Positions 53,975 through 63,318 of a stretch of 64,000 bases of DNA are shown in pieces (positions within the stretch are counted from its first letter, which is position 1; each line of letters starts with the position of its first letter). The notes under the pieces were generated by a model. That model worked only from the letters and a program-made list of their open reading frames with translations, was not told the origin of the DNA and did not search any database. This stretch comes from an uncultured Pseudomonadota bacterium (GTDB lineage: Bacteria > Pseudomonadota > Gammaproteobacteria > Burkholderiales > SG8-39), in assembly GCA_903921325.1 (NCBI GenBank), contig CAIXPL010000004.1:62001-126000 (forward strand). The letters are read 5' to 3'. A program made the position numbers and the translations under genes.

Positions 53975-54415
53975 TTATGCCGTTTCCAGAGGCTTGACCT
54001 TGCGCGGCCGACCGCCCAAACGCCCGTTAGCGCGCGCCGCGTCTGCCTTCTCGGGTGTTGACGCTTTACCACCCGCTTTGCCCATCGCCTGCGCCATCCA
54101 GTTGCGTGATCCGAGAAACCCCTGGAGCAGCGCCGGAATGTACAAGTCCGCGTCCAGCCGGGGGAAATGCAGACCAAGGCCCGATGGTGAAATTTCAATC
54201 TCTGCCAGCTGCGACGGCCGCGCCGATTCGAGTCCTTGCGCGTCATGAGGCTTGAATGCCACCTCGAGCCCGGTACTCAGCGCGATGACAATGCGGCCAA
54301 CGCGACGGTCATATCGAGCGGTCACTGCCGTGGGCGTGCCCGCCAACTGCGCCTGAGCGCGCGCGTCAGCCGCCTTGACATCAACAGTTGCTAACGACGT
54401 GCGTTTAATAGCCAT
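53975..54415 (-). CDS. DUF2442-domain protein
   Basis: 146 residues from the ATG at 54415. A DUF2442-like core (ARYDRRVGRIVIALSTGLEV then AFKPHDAQGLE, ISPSGLGLHFPRLDADLYIP) is followed by a basic Ala/Gly/Lys-rich tail (ARANGRLGGRPRKVKPL) that may bind nucleic acid. The start overlaps the end of the DUF4160 gene by 11 bases. DUF4160/DUF2442 neighbours are a common pair with toxin-antitoxin-like features; their activity is not known to me. Confidence 0.78.
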   Translation of the reverse strand: MAIKRTSLATVDVKAADARAQAQLAGTPTAVTARYDRRVGRIVIALSTGLEVAFKPHDAQGLESARPSQLAEIEISPSGLGLHFPRLDADLYIPALLQGFLGSRNWMAQAMGKAGGKASTPEKADAARANGRLGGRPRKVKPLETA

Positions 54416-54650
54416 GAATGGCGCTCCACTGCGCGTACAACTCGACCCGATGCCGGTCCAGCTCTGCTGCAATCATCGTCAAATTACGCTCCGAGAAACC
54501 AAAATTCTCGCGCACATTCGGTGGTCCGTCCGGAGGGTTCAGTCTGAAAACCGCCTCGCAGCCTTTTCCCATGACATGAACATGCGCTGGCCTGTGATCG
54601 TTGGGGTAGACGACCACACGAAAACCATGAAATCGATGAATAGTGGGCAT
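54405..54650 (-). CDS. DUF4160-domain protein
   Basis: 81 residues: RFHGFRVVVYPNDHRPAHVH, the family hallmark HRPAHVHV with paired His, and a C-terminal NLTMIAAELDRHRVELYAQW. Function unknown. First gene of the overlapping DUF4160-DUF2442 pair. Confidence 0.85.
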   Translation of the reverse strand: MPTIHRFHGFRVVVYPNDHRPAHVHVMGKGCEAVFRLNPPDGPPNVRENFGFSERNLTMIAAELDRHRVELYAQWSAIHGY

Positions 54651-54738
54651 GCTACCACTAACCTAATCGCTTGGGTTTTCTATCGACCGTAGCGCAAGGA
54701 AGATTGCGCGAACCGATGGGACTAGAGGTTCAATAAGA

Positions 54739-55818
54739 CTACTCGGCGCTGATGCGGGCCTCGCGCACGATTTTTGTGTAGCGCGCGACCTCGGCGTCGA
54801 TCACCTTGGCGAATTCAGCCGGAGTGGATCCGATCACATCGAATCCTTCGGGCGGAAAGCGCACTTTGATGTCCGGGTCGAGAAATCCCTTGCGCGAGGC
54901 AGCTGCCAATTGGTCAACCAGGCCGGCGGGCATGCCCTTGGGTCCCCACAGGCCGTACCAGGAGGTCATGGCAAACCCTGGCAACACGGTCTCGGCGACT
55001 GTCGGCACGTCAGGCAACGCACTATTGCGGCGGGTGCTGGTGACAGCGAGCGCACGCAAGCGGCCGCTCTTGGCGTGGGCGATCAACGACAAAATGGGTG
55101 CAGACATGCCGGCGACCTGATTGCCCAGCGTGTCGCTGATGGCAGGGCCCATGCCCTTGTAGGGGATGATGTTGATCGGGGCACGCAGCTCCGAGCGAAA
55201 GGTCTCGGCCACCAGATCATCGGGCGAACCAATCGCCGCAATCGCCCAGTTGAACGCCGGCCCGTCGCGGCGTGCGACCAGCGCGCGAATATCCGGGATC
55301 GGCTGCGCCGGATGGGCGACTATCAGCAAGGGCACTTCGCCGATCTCGGTGATCGGGGTGAAATCGGCAACCGCATCGTAGGGCACCTGCGGCATGATCA
55401 GCGCATTGATCAAATGCACCGAGGCGCTGATCATCAACGTGTAGCCGTCTGGGGGGGCCTTGGCGACGATGGCCGCGCCGACCAGACCGCTGCCACCAGG
55501 TTTGTTTTCAACGATGAAGGTCTGACCGAAGGCATCCGAGAGTTTTTGCGCGAGCGTGCGCGCCACGACATCGGTGCCACCACCGGGGGGCGCCGGCAGA
55601 ATCATGCGCACGGGGTGCGTCGGCCAGGTTTCGGCGTTCGCCGAGCGCACCATCGTCAGCCCGGTCACGGCGCTGATCGCAACCGTGCATGCTGTCAGAC
55701 GAACCATCGCGCTGCCGAGGACGGTCAATGCCGCGAGAAGCGCGCGTTTCACACGACCGCCCCGACCGCCGATCGCGCTCAGATCGCAGCGGCTCACCCA
55801 GCCAGCCGCTCGTGCCAT
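54739..55818 (-). CDS. Bug/TctC family substrate-binding protein
   Basis: 359 residues from the ATG at 55818, chosen because it is the first after the upstream VOC gene ends at 55832; a GTG further in is also possible. The hydrophobic leader is long (ALLAALTVLGSAMVRLTACT). Family motifs: WPTHPVRMILPAPPGGGTDV, ENKPGGSGLVGAAIVAKAPP, DGYTLMISAS and PYKGMGPAISDTLG. A periplasmic organic-acid receptor. Co-directional with the VOC gene (14-base gap), like the VOC/Bug pair at the window start. Confidence 0.88.
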   Translation of the reverse strand: MARAAGWVSRCDLSAIGGRGGRVKRALLAALTVLGSAMVRLTACTVAISAVTGLTMVRSANAETWPTHPVRMILPAPPGGGTDVVARTLAQKLSDAFGQTFIVENKPGGSGLVGAAIVAKAPPDGYTLMISASVHLINALIMPQVPYDAVADFTPITEIGEVPLLIVAHPAQPIPDIRALVARRDGPAFNWAIAAIGSPDDLVAETFRSELRAPINIIPYKGMGPAISDTLGNQVAGMSAPILSLIAHAKSGRLRALAVTSTRRNSALPDVPTVAETVLPGFAMTSWYGLWGPKGMPAGLVDQLAAASRKGFLDPDIKVRFPPEGFDVIGSTPAEFAKVIDAEVARYTKIVREARISAE

Positions 55819-55831
55819 GTCATTCAATGCA

Positions 55832-56344
55832 TTAATCCGCTTTCTGTGCATCCGGGCGCTGATGGCGAAAGCCGTGCGCAAAATGCCCTTTGCCCGCGAG
55901 GTCGCCCTTGTCAAAAATCCAGGTGTAGCCGTCAGTCGGGTTGGACAGAATTTCCCAGCAATTGTCATCGAGATCCCAGAACAGGAAGCTGTAGGTGCCG
56001 TGACGCGCCGAGGGGCGACTGATGTCTTTCAAAAACCATTTGTCCGCCTGCTCGGTGCAAATACGCCACGCCTCATCGACCTCGGCATCAGTCTGGACAT
56101 CGACACCATTGTGATAATGGCGCGGCATGGGTTCCTTGTCCTTGGTTTCCACCACGGCATACACATGGGCGCCGCCGAGCCGGATCATCAGCGAGATCGG
56201 GCTGGTGCGAACGCACTCGATGCCAAGAAACTCTTCATAGAAGCGCCGGCTCGCCTCGATATCGTGTGAACCGAGCGTGCCATGCGAAATGAATCGCGAT
56301 TTGATCGCTGGGGTCTTCGCAGCGTGCGGGGCGTCGTCGGCCAT
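55832..56344 (-). CDS. VOC family protein (glyoxalase/extradiol dioxygenase fold)
   Basis: 170 residues from the ATG at 56344, with GAGGAG upstream. SRFISHGTLGSHDIEASRRF then YEEFLG opens the VOC domain; GTYSFLFWDLDDNCWEILSN closes it with the usual C-terminal Glu ligand. Metal ligands His (SHGTLG) and Glu (WEIL) are visible. Substrate unknown. It lies just upstream of a Bug receptor gene and divergent from an amidohydrolase gene. Confidence 0.82.
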   Translation of the reverse strand: MADDAPHAAKTPAIKSRFISHGTLGSHDIEASRRFYEEFLGIECVRTSPISLMIRLGGAHVYAVVETKDKEPMPRHYHNGVDVQTDAEVDEAWRICTEQADKWFLKDISRPSARHGTYSFLFWDLDDNCWEILSNPTDGYTWIFDKGDLAGKGHFAHGFRHQRPDAQKAD

Positions 56345-56544
56345 CGGGAGTCTCCTCGGTAAGATGCGCAGCGGGTCGATTGTACAATGGGCACCGTCCG
56401 TCAGCCGATGGGCATCATGCTGCGCCCACGCGGCATCGTGCTGCTGCCGACGGGTGCCATGGGTCGATCGATCGTCAGCATGCTGCACTCGCTCGCGACC
56501 ATCCATTGCAGGCCCGCCGTCCAACCGCAGGAGACCGTTACGTT

Positions 56545-57498
56545 ATGAGCGCACACGCAGGCAGGATCGATGTCCATTTTCATGTCGTGCCGCCGTTCTA
56601 TCGCAGCGCGGTCGAGGCGGCGGGTTTCGGACCGGCACGCGGCGCGTTTCCCGACTGGACGCCGGAACTTGCGCTTGGGGTGATGGATCGCTTTGGCATC
56701 GGATTCAGTTTCCCCTCAGTGACCTTTCCCGGGGTGCAATTCATGGACCCCGAATCGGCGCGTGAGATGGCACGGCGCTGTAATGTGTATTCGCGCGATA
56801 TCGCAGCGAGCGCGCCACAGCGCTTTGGTGCCTTTGCGCTCGTTCCGATGCATGAACCACAAACGGCGGTGGGCGAAATCGGCTATGCGCTCGATGAACT
56901 CGGCCACGATGGGGTGTGCCTGTTCACGAGCTATGGCAATCGCTTCCTTGGTGACGCGAGCTTTGATCCGGTGATGGCGGCGCTCGATGCGCGCTCGGCC
57001 GTGGTGTTCATCCACCCGACCTTCAGCCCACCCAGCCAGGCCGTGGGGCTGCTGCCTGGATTCGCCATGGAATACCCGTTTGACACGACGCGGGCCGCGG
57101 CCAATCTGATTTTCAGTCACACCCTTGAGCGCTATCCCAATATCCGCTTCATCCTCTCGCATGCCGGTGGCACCTTGCCCTTTCTGGCCTGGCGCCTGTC
57201 GGTGTCACCGCTGATCGCGCCGAAAGCCATGCCGATGGCCCCGGCCCGTGTGTTGGAGGGCGTGCGGCACTTCTGGTATGACACGGCGCTCTCGCCAGGT
57301 CGCACGGCAATGACTGCGCTGGACGAGTTTGCCGCGCCCGAGCGGGTCTTGTTCGGTAGCGACTGGCCGTATGCCAATGCCGATGTGGTGGCCCAGGCGG
57401 TGAGCGTCTATGAAACACCCGGGCTCATCAGTCCGTCACGCCGCTCCGGCATCGATCGGGAAAATTCCCTGGCGCTTTTCCCGCGCCTGGCGGCTTGA
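56545..57498 (+). CDS. Amidohydrolase family protein (ACMSD-like)
   Basis: 317 residues from the ATG at 56545 (AGGAGA upstream). Metal-binding sites: His11/His13 (DVHFHVVPP), His in VFIHPTFSPPS, His in FILSHAGGTLPFLAWR, and Asp in LFGSDWPYAN. This is the pattern of amidohydrolase_2/ACMSD-type decarboxylases and hydratases, which act on aromatic or ring-cleavage acids (for example gamma-resorcylate or aminocarboxymuconate semialdehyde). The specific substrate is not deducible. It lies just upstream of a Bug receptor gene on the same strand. Confidence 0.85.
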   Translation: MSAHAGRIDVHFHVVPPFYRSAVEAAGFGPARGAFPDWTPELALGVMDRFGIGFSFPSVTFPGVQFMDPESAREMARRCNVYSRDIAASAPQRFGAFALVPMHEPQTAVGEIGYALDELGHDGVCLFTSYGNRFLGDASFDPVMAALDARSAVVFIHPTFSPPSQAVGLLPGFAMEYPFDTTRAAANLIFSHTLERYPNIRFILSHAGGTLPFLAWRLSVSPLIAPKAMPMAPARVLEGVRHFWYDTALSPGRTAMTALDEFAAPERVLFGSDWPYANADVVAQAVSVYETPGLISPSRRSGIDRENSLALFPRLAA

Positions 57499-57511
57499 CG
57501 TGATCGACCCA

Positions 57512-58585
57512 ATGGAACTGCTGCCAGCGCGAGCGGACGATGACCACCGACCAGTCTCTGGCCGTCTGCGCGCAACGAACGCGGCCCTCGCCGCCTGCCT
57601 GCTGCGACTCCGCCACCCGCCGCTGGCATGGCTCGGCCGGGTGTGCCTGCTCTGGCTAGCAAGCGCGGGATTCTGTGTTGGGCACGCGGCCGACTGGCCC
57701 AACGGTCCGGTACGCATCGTGATTCCGTTTCCACCGGGAGGGGCGGCTGACCAGACCGGGCGGCTGCTTGCCGAAGCCCTGTCCAAGTCGTTCGCGCAGC
57801 AGTTCATCATCGACAACCGGGGCGGGGCCGACACCCAGATCGGCACCGAACTGGTCGTACATGCCAAGGCCGATGGCCAGACTCTGCTCTACACCGCAGC
57901 CCCGCTCATCATCGGTGCGGCCATCTACAGCAAGCTGCCCTATGACCCGATCCGTGATCTGGAGCCAGTCGCGCGGGTGGTCGAAAACGGCATGCTACTG
58001 GTGGCCCATCCCGGTGCCGCGGGGAACGTGCAACAACTGCTCGAACAAGCCCGTAACCAACCTGGGGCACTCACCTTTGCCACCGCTGGGCGCACCGGCG
58101 TGAGCTATATGGCCTGTGAACTGTTTGCCTCTCTCACCGGCGTTCAGGTGACCCCGGTACCCTACAAGGGGACGGGCCAGATCATGCCCGACCTGCTCGG
58201 CGGTCAGGTCAACTACTTCTTCGACAATCCCAGCACCAGTATTCCCCACGTCCGCAGTGGCCGGCTGCGCCCGCTCGGCTACACCGGTGCGCGTAGGCTG
58301 CCGGCACTGCCCGATGTACCCACCCTGTCTGAATCGGGCGTGCCGCGTTACGAGGCGGTCAACTGGTATGGACTGTTTGCGCCAGTCGGTACGCCGGGCA
58401 TGATCCTCGATCGATTGCATGATGAATCGGCACGCATCATGAGTCGGCCTGAATCGATCGAGCGGGTCGAGCGCGATGGATTGATCACCGTCTCAGGCAG
58501 CCGCGCAGACTTTGCCGCTTTTCTGCGCAGCGAACTCGCCAAATGGTCAAAGGTCGTCGCCGAGCGTCATATCACGCCGGAGTAG
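57512..58585 (+). CDS. Bug/TctC family substrate-binding protein
   Basis: 357 residues from the ATG at 57512 (a GTG at 57500 is also possible). A long N-terminal region precedes the hydrophobic leader (GRVCLLWLASAGFCVGHAAD). Then WPNGPVRIVIPFPPGGAADQ, DNRGGADTQIGTELVVHAKA, DGQTLLYTAA and VPYKGTGQIMPDLLGG. A periplasmic receptor for an organic acid, probably co-transcribed with the amidohydrolase 13 bases upstream. Confidence 0.88.
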   Translation: MELLPARADDDHRPVSGRLRATNAALAACLLRLRHPPLAWLGRVCLLWLASAGFCVGHAADWPNGPVRIVIPFPPGGAADQTGRLLAEALSKSFAQQFIIDNRGGADTQIGTELVVHAKADGQTLLYTAAPLIIGAAIYSKLPYDPIRDLEPVARVVENGMLLVAHPGAAGNVQQLLEQARNQPGALTFATAGRTGVSYMACELFASLTGVQVTPVPYKGTGQIMPDLLGGQVNYFFDNPSTSIPHVRSGRLRPLGYTGARRLPALPDVPTLSESGVPRYEAVNWYGLFAPVGTPGMILDRLHDESARIMSRPESIERVERDGLITVSGSRADFAAFLRSELAKWSKVVAERHITPE

Positions 58586-58589
58586 GTTT

Positions 58590-59375
58590 TTAGAGTGACG
58601 CCCAGCCCCCGTCGACGGGCAGGTCAACGCCGGTGATCTGCCGCGAAGCGTCACTGGCCAGAAACAACACCGCATTGGCGACATCCTCGCCAGTGGTGAT
58701 GCGACGCAGCGCGTATTCGTTCTCGAAACTGCGCCGCGCGTCTTCCACGCTAAGCCCCAGCTTGCGCGCTTTCTCCGGCAGCACCTTGGTGTCAAACCGC
58801 TCACCCTCGACCATGCCCGGCGCCACGCAGTTCACATTGATGTTGTACGGACCCAGTTCGATGGCGGTGCTCTTGGTGATGCCGCGCAGGCCCCATTTCG
58901 AGGCGCTGTAGGCCATGCGCCCGGCACGGCCACGCATGCCGAACGTGCCACCAATGTTGACGATCTTGCCGTAGCGCTGGGCGATCATGGTCGGGATCAC
59001 CGCGCGCATGGTGAGCCAGCAGCCTTTCATGTTCAGATCAAGAATCTGGTCAAACTCCTCCACCGTGGTCTCGTGTCCGCCACGCTCGATCGGACCGGTG
59101 CCACCGGCGCAGTTGACCAGGATGTCGATGCGACCGAAACGCTCGAGCACCTGCGCGACCATGGCCTGCACCGCGGCTTCATTGGTCACATCGCAGGCAA
59201 TCGGCAAGGCCTGACGGCCAAGGTTGGTCACCTGCACGGCCACCCCGTCGAGCGCTGCCGCGTCGCGCGCAACCAGGGCCAGCTCAGCGCCGGCCCGCGC
59301 CAGGACGAGGGAAATGTCCACCCCCATCCCTTTGGCCGGGCCGGTCACGATGGCAACACGCTGATCAAGATTCAT
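58590..59375 (-). CDS. Short-chain dehydrogenase/reductase
   Basis: 261 residues. NAD(P)-binding TGPAKGMGVDI, NCAGGTGPIERGG and the catalytic YSASKWGLRG (Tyr-x3-Lys) are present; the C-terminus ITGVDLPVDGGWASL is standard. It reduces or oxidises a carbonyl or dihydrodiol. The N-terminal glycine motif is TGPAKGMG rather than the common TGAxxGIG. It converges with the Bug receptor gene and is followed upstream, on the same strand, by a fumarylacetoacetate-hydrolase-family gene. A role as dihydrodiol dehydrogenase for the nearby Rieske enzyme is possible. Confidence 0.88.
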   Translation of the reverse strand: MNLDQRVAIVTGPAKGMGVDISLVLARAGAELALVARDAAALDGVAVQVTNLGRQALPIACDVTNEAAVQAMVAQVLERFGRIDILVNCAGGTGPIERGGHETTVEEFDQILDLNMKGCWLTMRAVIPTMIAQRYGKIVNIGGTFGMRGRAGRMAYSASKWGLRGITKSTAIELGPYNINVNCVAPGMVEGERFDTKVLPEKARKLGLSVEDARRSFENEYALRRITTGEDVANAVLFLASDASRQITGVDLPVDGGWASL

Positions 59376-59472
59376 GCGCTGAGCTACCTGCTTAACGTTA
59401 CTTCATGACGAACCTGACTGACGAACCCGACGACTGAGTCCGCCCGATGCGTGGCCTGACGGGTCGCTCCCC

Positions 59473-60405
59473 TCAGCCCATCTTGTGTTCGAATTCACCA
59501 ATCCCTTCGATCCACAGTTTCACCGTCTCACCAGGCTTGAGGAAGCGCTTGCGGCCCGCCCCAACCCCGGCGGGCGTTCCGGTCAGAATCAGATCACCTG
59601 GGCGCAGCGTGACTCTCGAGGAGAGCATTTCGATCTGCTCTGCGGTGTCGAAAATCAGGTTGTTGGTATTGGAGTCCTGCATCAACTCCTTGCCGACCCA
59701 CAGTTTCATGGCGAGGTTGTGCGGGTTCTTGATCTCGCTCGATGGCACGATCCACGGACCCACCGGACAGGCGCCATCGAAACACTTCTGGCTGATCCAG
59801 TCGTAGGCGAAAGGTGACGTTGAAGGCACCCCTTCGCGGCGCATGCCATCACGCGCCGACAGATCATTGGCAATGGTCCAGCCGGCCACATAGGACAGAG
59901 CCTTACCGGCCGGGACGTTGCTGGCCGTCTTGCCAATCACCGCGGCCAGTTCGATCTCCCAGTCCATGTTCTTGGCATAAGCAGGGATCTTAACGGTCAC
60001 GTTGGGGCCGACCACGCTTGAGCGCGATGTCTTCACAAAATGCCAGGGTTTCTGGCCCAGATCCTTCATGGTCGGACCAGGCTCATTGCCATGGGCGCGG
60101 TCCATCTCGGCCACGTGATCGCGGTAGTTCGCACCCGCGCAATAAATGTCGCCCGGATAGAGCACCGGGGCGAGCAGCTTGGCGCGCGCAAGCTTCACGC
60201 CCTTGGCGCGGCTCTTGCCGGATTCAATCCGCGCCGCAGCGTCCTTGAATGCCTTGTTCGCCTTGACCCAGTCCTGCAACGCGCCCAGTACCGTGGCATA
60301 GGCTGGCTGACCGGTCACCCGTGCTGCGTCATAAATCTCTTCGCCAACGAGCAGGCCTGCGCGCGCTTCGCGTCCGGATTGAAAGCTCAACAGTCGGTAA
60401 CTCAT
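59473..60405 (-). CDS. Fumarylacetoacetate hydrolase family protein
   Basis: 310 residues with GGAGAG upstream of the ATG. Conserved motifs: GDIYCAGANYRDHVAEM, KNMDWEIELAAVIGK (metal Glu pair), WTIANDLSARDGMRR, RVTLRPGDLILTGTPAGVGA. The family hydrolyses or isomerises C-C bonds in ring-cleavage products such as fumarylpyruvate or acylpyruvates. This fits the final steps after a gentisate-type dioxygenase (33653), though the genes are far apart. Divergent from the benzoate-type Rieske operon. Confidence 0.9.
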   Translation of the reverse strand: MSYRLLSFQSGREARAGLLVGEEIYDAARVTGQPAYATVLGALQDWVKANKAFKDAAARIESGKSRAKGVKLARAKLLAPVLYPGDIYCAGANYRDHVAEMDRAHGNEPGPTMKDLGQKPWHFVKTSRSSVVGPNVTVKIPAYAKNMDWEIELAAVIGKTASNVPAGKALSYVAGWTIANDLSARDGMRREGVPSTSPFAYDWISQKCFDGACPVGPWIVPSSEIKNPHNLAMKLWVGKELMQDSNTNNLIFDTAEQIEMLSSRVTLRPGDLILTGTPAGVGAGRKRFLKPGETVKLWIEGIGEFEHKMG

Positions 60406-60641
60406 GGTCTCTCCCTGATCCTGTGTCTTGTGTTTTGAATTCAGTGTCGGTGATGGACTCTGGTGACAGCAACGCTGGGAACATTCGCGCGCATCACCTG
60501 AGGCGGACGCTCCCCGCCGCGCACCCGATTATAGGTGCGTAAACAGGCAAAGCGGCTAGAATCGGGCACCCGATGGCAGCAGACAGGCGGCGGCCTCCAG
60601 AACCGGCCGGCGCCCTGCCCACGACAGCGCGAGGAGCAGCG

Positions 60642-61964
60642 ATGTCTTTGCAAGACAAATTGGCAGGTCTGATCGATGAGCGCGGCGAGCAGTTTCGCGT
60701 CGATCGCTCGGTGTATTTCGATCCCGAGGTGTTTGAGGCGGAAATGGCAGCCCTGTTTGAAGGCGGCTGGATCTACCTGTGCCACGAGAGCCAGATTGCA
60801 CGGCCGGGTGATTATTTCAGCACCAGGATGGGTCGCCAGCCGGTGTTCGTCGTGCGGCGCAAAGACGGTGGCATTGGCGGCTTCATCAACGCTTGCGCCC
60901 ATCGCGGCGCGACACTGGCCCTGCACGAGCATGGCAATGCCAATGCCTTTACCTGCCGCTTTCACGGCTGGGTGTTTGCCCAGGACGGTCGCTGCATCCG
61001 GATCAAGAACGAGGACACCGGTGGCTACGCCGAGCCCAACTGCCGCGAGCAGTTCGCGCTCACCGCCATTCCCCGTGTCGAGTCCTACCGCGGGTTCGTG
61101 TTTGGCAGCTTGCGTGCCGATGTGGGTCCGGTCACCGATTATCTGGGCCCGACCCGCCCATGGATCGACCTGATGGTCGATCAGTCGCCGCAGGGCCTGG
61201 AAATACTGCCCGGTGCTTCGACCTATGTGATTCGCGGCAACTGGAAAATGCAGGCCGAAAACGGGGTCGATGGCTATCACGTGTCCACCGTGCATCGGGT
61301 GTTTGCGCAGACCATGGCGCAGCGCGAAGAAAAGCTGGGCCTCTCCGGCATGCAACGCACCGAGGCCGGTCGCATCACCGGGAATGTGTCCTCTGCCGGT
61401 TACGACTTTGGCAATGGACACATGGCGATCTGGGCGCAGCACACCGACCCGACCAAGCGTCCGATCTACGCCGAGCGTGATCGGTTGGCGCAGACCATGA
61501 GTCCCGCGCATCTGGACTGGCTGCTCAATCGCGGGCGCAATCTGTTTCTGTTTCCCAATGTGCTCTTGATGGATAACCCGTCGACTCAAGTGCGCACCAT
61601 CCAGCCGATCAGTCCCGATCGTGCCGAGGTCACCGTGCGTTGCATCGCACCGATTGGCGAGAGCCCTGAGTCGCGTGCTGCCCGACTGAGAAAATTCGAA
61701 GACTTCTATCTCACCACCGGGATGGCCACCTCCGATGACCTGGCCGCACTTGAGGCCACTCATGCCGGTGGCTACGGCCGCGCGGCACGCTGGAACAACT
61801 TTGCGCGTGGCGTGGTAGGCACGATGTACGGCGCTCAGAATGCCGATGCGATGGCGATTGGCTGCGAGCCCGCATCGAGCACCGCCAATTGGGATCACGA
61901 GACTTTTTATCATGGCTTCTATCGCTACTGGCGCGAGCGTCTGCTGCAAGCGGAGGGTCGCTGA
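60642..61964 (+). CDS. Rieske oxygenase alpha subunit, benzoate/anthranilate dioxygenase-like
   Basis: 440 residues from the ATG at 60642 (GAGGAG upstream). Rieske ligands in NACAHRGATLALHEHG and FTCRFHGWVF; catalytic iron region AENGVDGYHVSTVHRVFAQ, whose VDGYHVSTVH closely follows benzoate and anthranilate dioxygenases. It adds oxygen to an aromatic acid. A TAGAAT (60557-60562) upstream could be a -10 box. It is followed directly by its beta subunit and an ABC transporter, suggesting uptake and oxidation of the same acid. Confidence 0.92.
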   Translation: MSLQDKLAGLIDERGEQFRVDRSVYFDPEVFEAEMAALFEGGWIYLCHESQIARPGDYFSTRMGRQPVFVVRRKDGGIGGFINACAHRGATLALHEHGNANAFTCRFHGWVFAQDGRCIRIKNEDTGGYAEPNCREQFALTAIPRVESYRGFVFGSLRADVGPVTDYLGPTRPWIDLMVDQSPQGLEILPGASTYVIRGNWKMQAENGVDGYHVSTVHRVFAQTMAQREEKLGLSGMQRTEAGRITGNVSSAGYDFGNGHMAIWAQHTDPTKRPIYAERDRLAQTMSPAHLDWLLNRGRNLFLFPNVLLMDNPSTQVRTIQPISPDRAEVTVRCIAPIGESPESRAARLRKFEDFYLTTGMATSDDLAALEATHAGGYGRAARWNNFARGVVGTMYGAQNADAMAIGCEPASSTANWDHETFYHGFYRYWRERLLQAEGR

Positions 61965-62456
61965 ATGAGCCCGCGTATCGATCTGGAAGTAAGCGCGCTC
62001 ATCTTGAATGAAGCGCGATTGATTGACCTCAAACGCTGGGACGCGTGGCTGTCGCTCTACTCCGAGGACGCGGTGTTCTGGATGCCGACCTGGCGCGATG
62101 AGGCAAGCACCAACGAAGACCCTGAGTTTGAGCTCAATCTCATGTATCTGAAGGGTCGTGCAGGCCTGGAAGACCGGATCTATCGGCTGGACTCAGGCGA
62201 TTCGTTCGCATCGGTACCGCTTGATCGCACCACTCATGTCGTCGGCGGCGTACTGGTGACCGGCGGGGACACCGAGCGCATCGACGTGCAGGCAAGCTGG
62301 ATCGTACATACCTATGGTTATCACGGCACCACGACCCGCAGCGGCAGCTATGAATACCAACTGCGACGTAGCGTCGAAGGACTGCGCATCGCGCGAAAAA
62401 AAATCATCATGATCGACGATCGACTGGAAGGTCCGGTCGATGTCTACCATGTCTGA
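61965..62456 (+). CDS. Rieske oxygenase beta subunit
   Basis: 163 residues starting on the base after the alpha stop. Small-subunit pattern: ILNEARLIDLKRWDAWLSLY then SEDAVFWMPTW, SASTVPLDRTTH-like middle (ASVPLDRTTHVV) and a C-terminal ARKKIIMIDDRLEGP. It supports the alpha subunit. It overlaps the start of the ABC ATPase gene by 17 bases, so oxygenase and transporter are one operon. Confidence 0.9.
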   Translation: MSPRIDLEVSALILNEARLIDLKRWDAWLSLYSEDAVFWMPTWRDEASTNEDPEFELNLMYLKGRAGLEDRIYRLDSGDSFASVPLDRTTHVVGGVLVTGGDTERIDVQASWIVHTYGYHGTTTRSGSYEYQLRRSVEGLRIARKKIIMIDDRLEGPVDVYHV

Positions 62457-63237
62457 GCTGATCAGCATCGATGGGGTGTGCCACACCTATACGCCAGCCC
62501 ATGGCCGCGAGGTGCTGGCACTGGACAATGTTTCCCTTCAGGTACAGCGCCAGGAATTCGTCGCCCTGCTCGGCCCCTCGGGCTGCGGTAAATCCACGCT
62601 GCTGTACCTGATCGGCGGCTTTCTGCCAGTCACTCAGGGTTCGATCCGGGTCGATGGCAAGCCGGTGGGTGGCCCTGGTCCGGACCGCGGCATCGTGTTT
62701 CAGCATTTCGCTCTGTTCCCCTGGAAGACAGTGCGTGGCAACGTGCTCTATGGCCTGGAAAAAATGGGCCTGCCGCGCGCTGAGCGAGAAGAGCGCGCGC
62801 GCACCTTCATCGACATGGTCGGGTTGTCGGGTTTTGAGGAGAGCTATCCCTCGCAACTGTCCGGTGGAATGAAGCAGCGGGCCGCCATCGCGCGCACGCT
62901 CGCCATTGACCCCGGCATCCTGCTGATGGACGAGCCGTTCGGCGCCTTGGATGCACAAACCCGCGGCCTGATGCAAGCCGAGCTGTTGCGGATCTGGCGC
63001 GGTTCGCCCAAGACGGTGATGTTTGTGACCCATGATGTGCATGAGGCGGTGTATCTGGCGCGCCGCATCGTGGTGATGTCTGCGCGACCGGGGCGCGTCA
63101 AGGCGGTGATCGAAGCCGATCTCGATCGTGCCGATCCGCAATTGACCAAGTCGCGCGCCTTCATCGATATTGTTGATGAGGTGTGGTCGCTGGTGCGCGA
63201 AGAAGCGGTGCGCGCCGAGCGCTACCGCGCTGAATAG
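62440..63237 (+). CDS. ABC transporter ATP-binding protein, SsuB/TauB/NitT type
   Basis: 265 residues. Walker A GPSGCGKST, Q-loop FQHFALFPWKT, signature LSGGMKQRAAIARTL, Walker B LLMDEPFGALDAQT and His switch VTHDVHEAV. Starts at the ATG at 62440 or, three codons later, at 62449. It is embedded in the Rieske operon and followed by the permease gene, so it probably powers uptake of the Rieske substrate. A receptor gene may lie beyond the window end. Confidence 0.92.
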   Translation: MSTMSELISIDGVCHTYTPAHGREVLALDNVSLQVQRQEFVALLGPSGCGKSTLLYLIGGFLPVTQGSIRVDGKPVGGPGPDRGIVFQHFALFPWKTVRGNVLYGLEKMGLPRAEREERARTFIDMVGLSGFEESYPSQLSGGMKQRAAIARTLAIDPGILLMDEPFGALDAQTRGLMQAELLRIWRGSPKTVMFVTHDVHEAVYLARRIVVMSARPGRVKAVIEADLDRADPQLTKSRAFIDIVDEVWSLVREEAVRAERYRAE

Positions 63238-63318
63238 GCCGACCAGCAGACCGCTCAGTCAACCCTTGCGCAGACACCTGAGTAGGCCCTCTGATTTGAA
63301 CCCGAGCAGATCTCCGAA

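Noticed and set aside
56398-56480. Imperfect GCATC(A/G)TGCTGC repeats upstream of the amidohydrolase gene
   Set aside because: Only two loosely similar units; too short and diverged to call a repeat feature.
60441-61949. 502-codon minus-strand open frame opposite the Rieske alpha gene
   Set aside because: It lies antisense to a gene with clear Rieske and iron-site motifs, has no recognisable domain, and reflects high-GC third positions.
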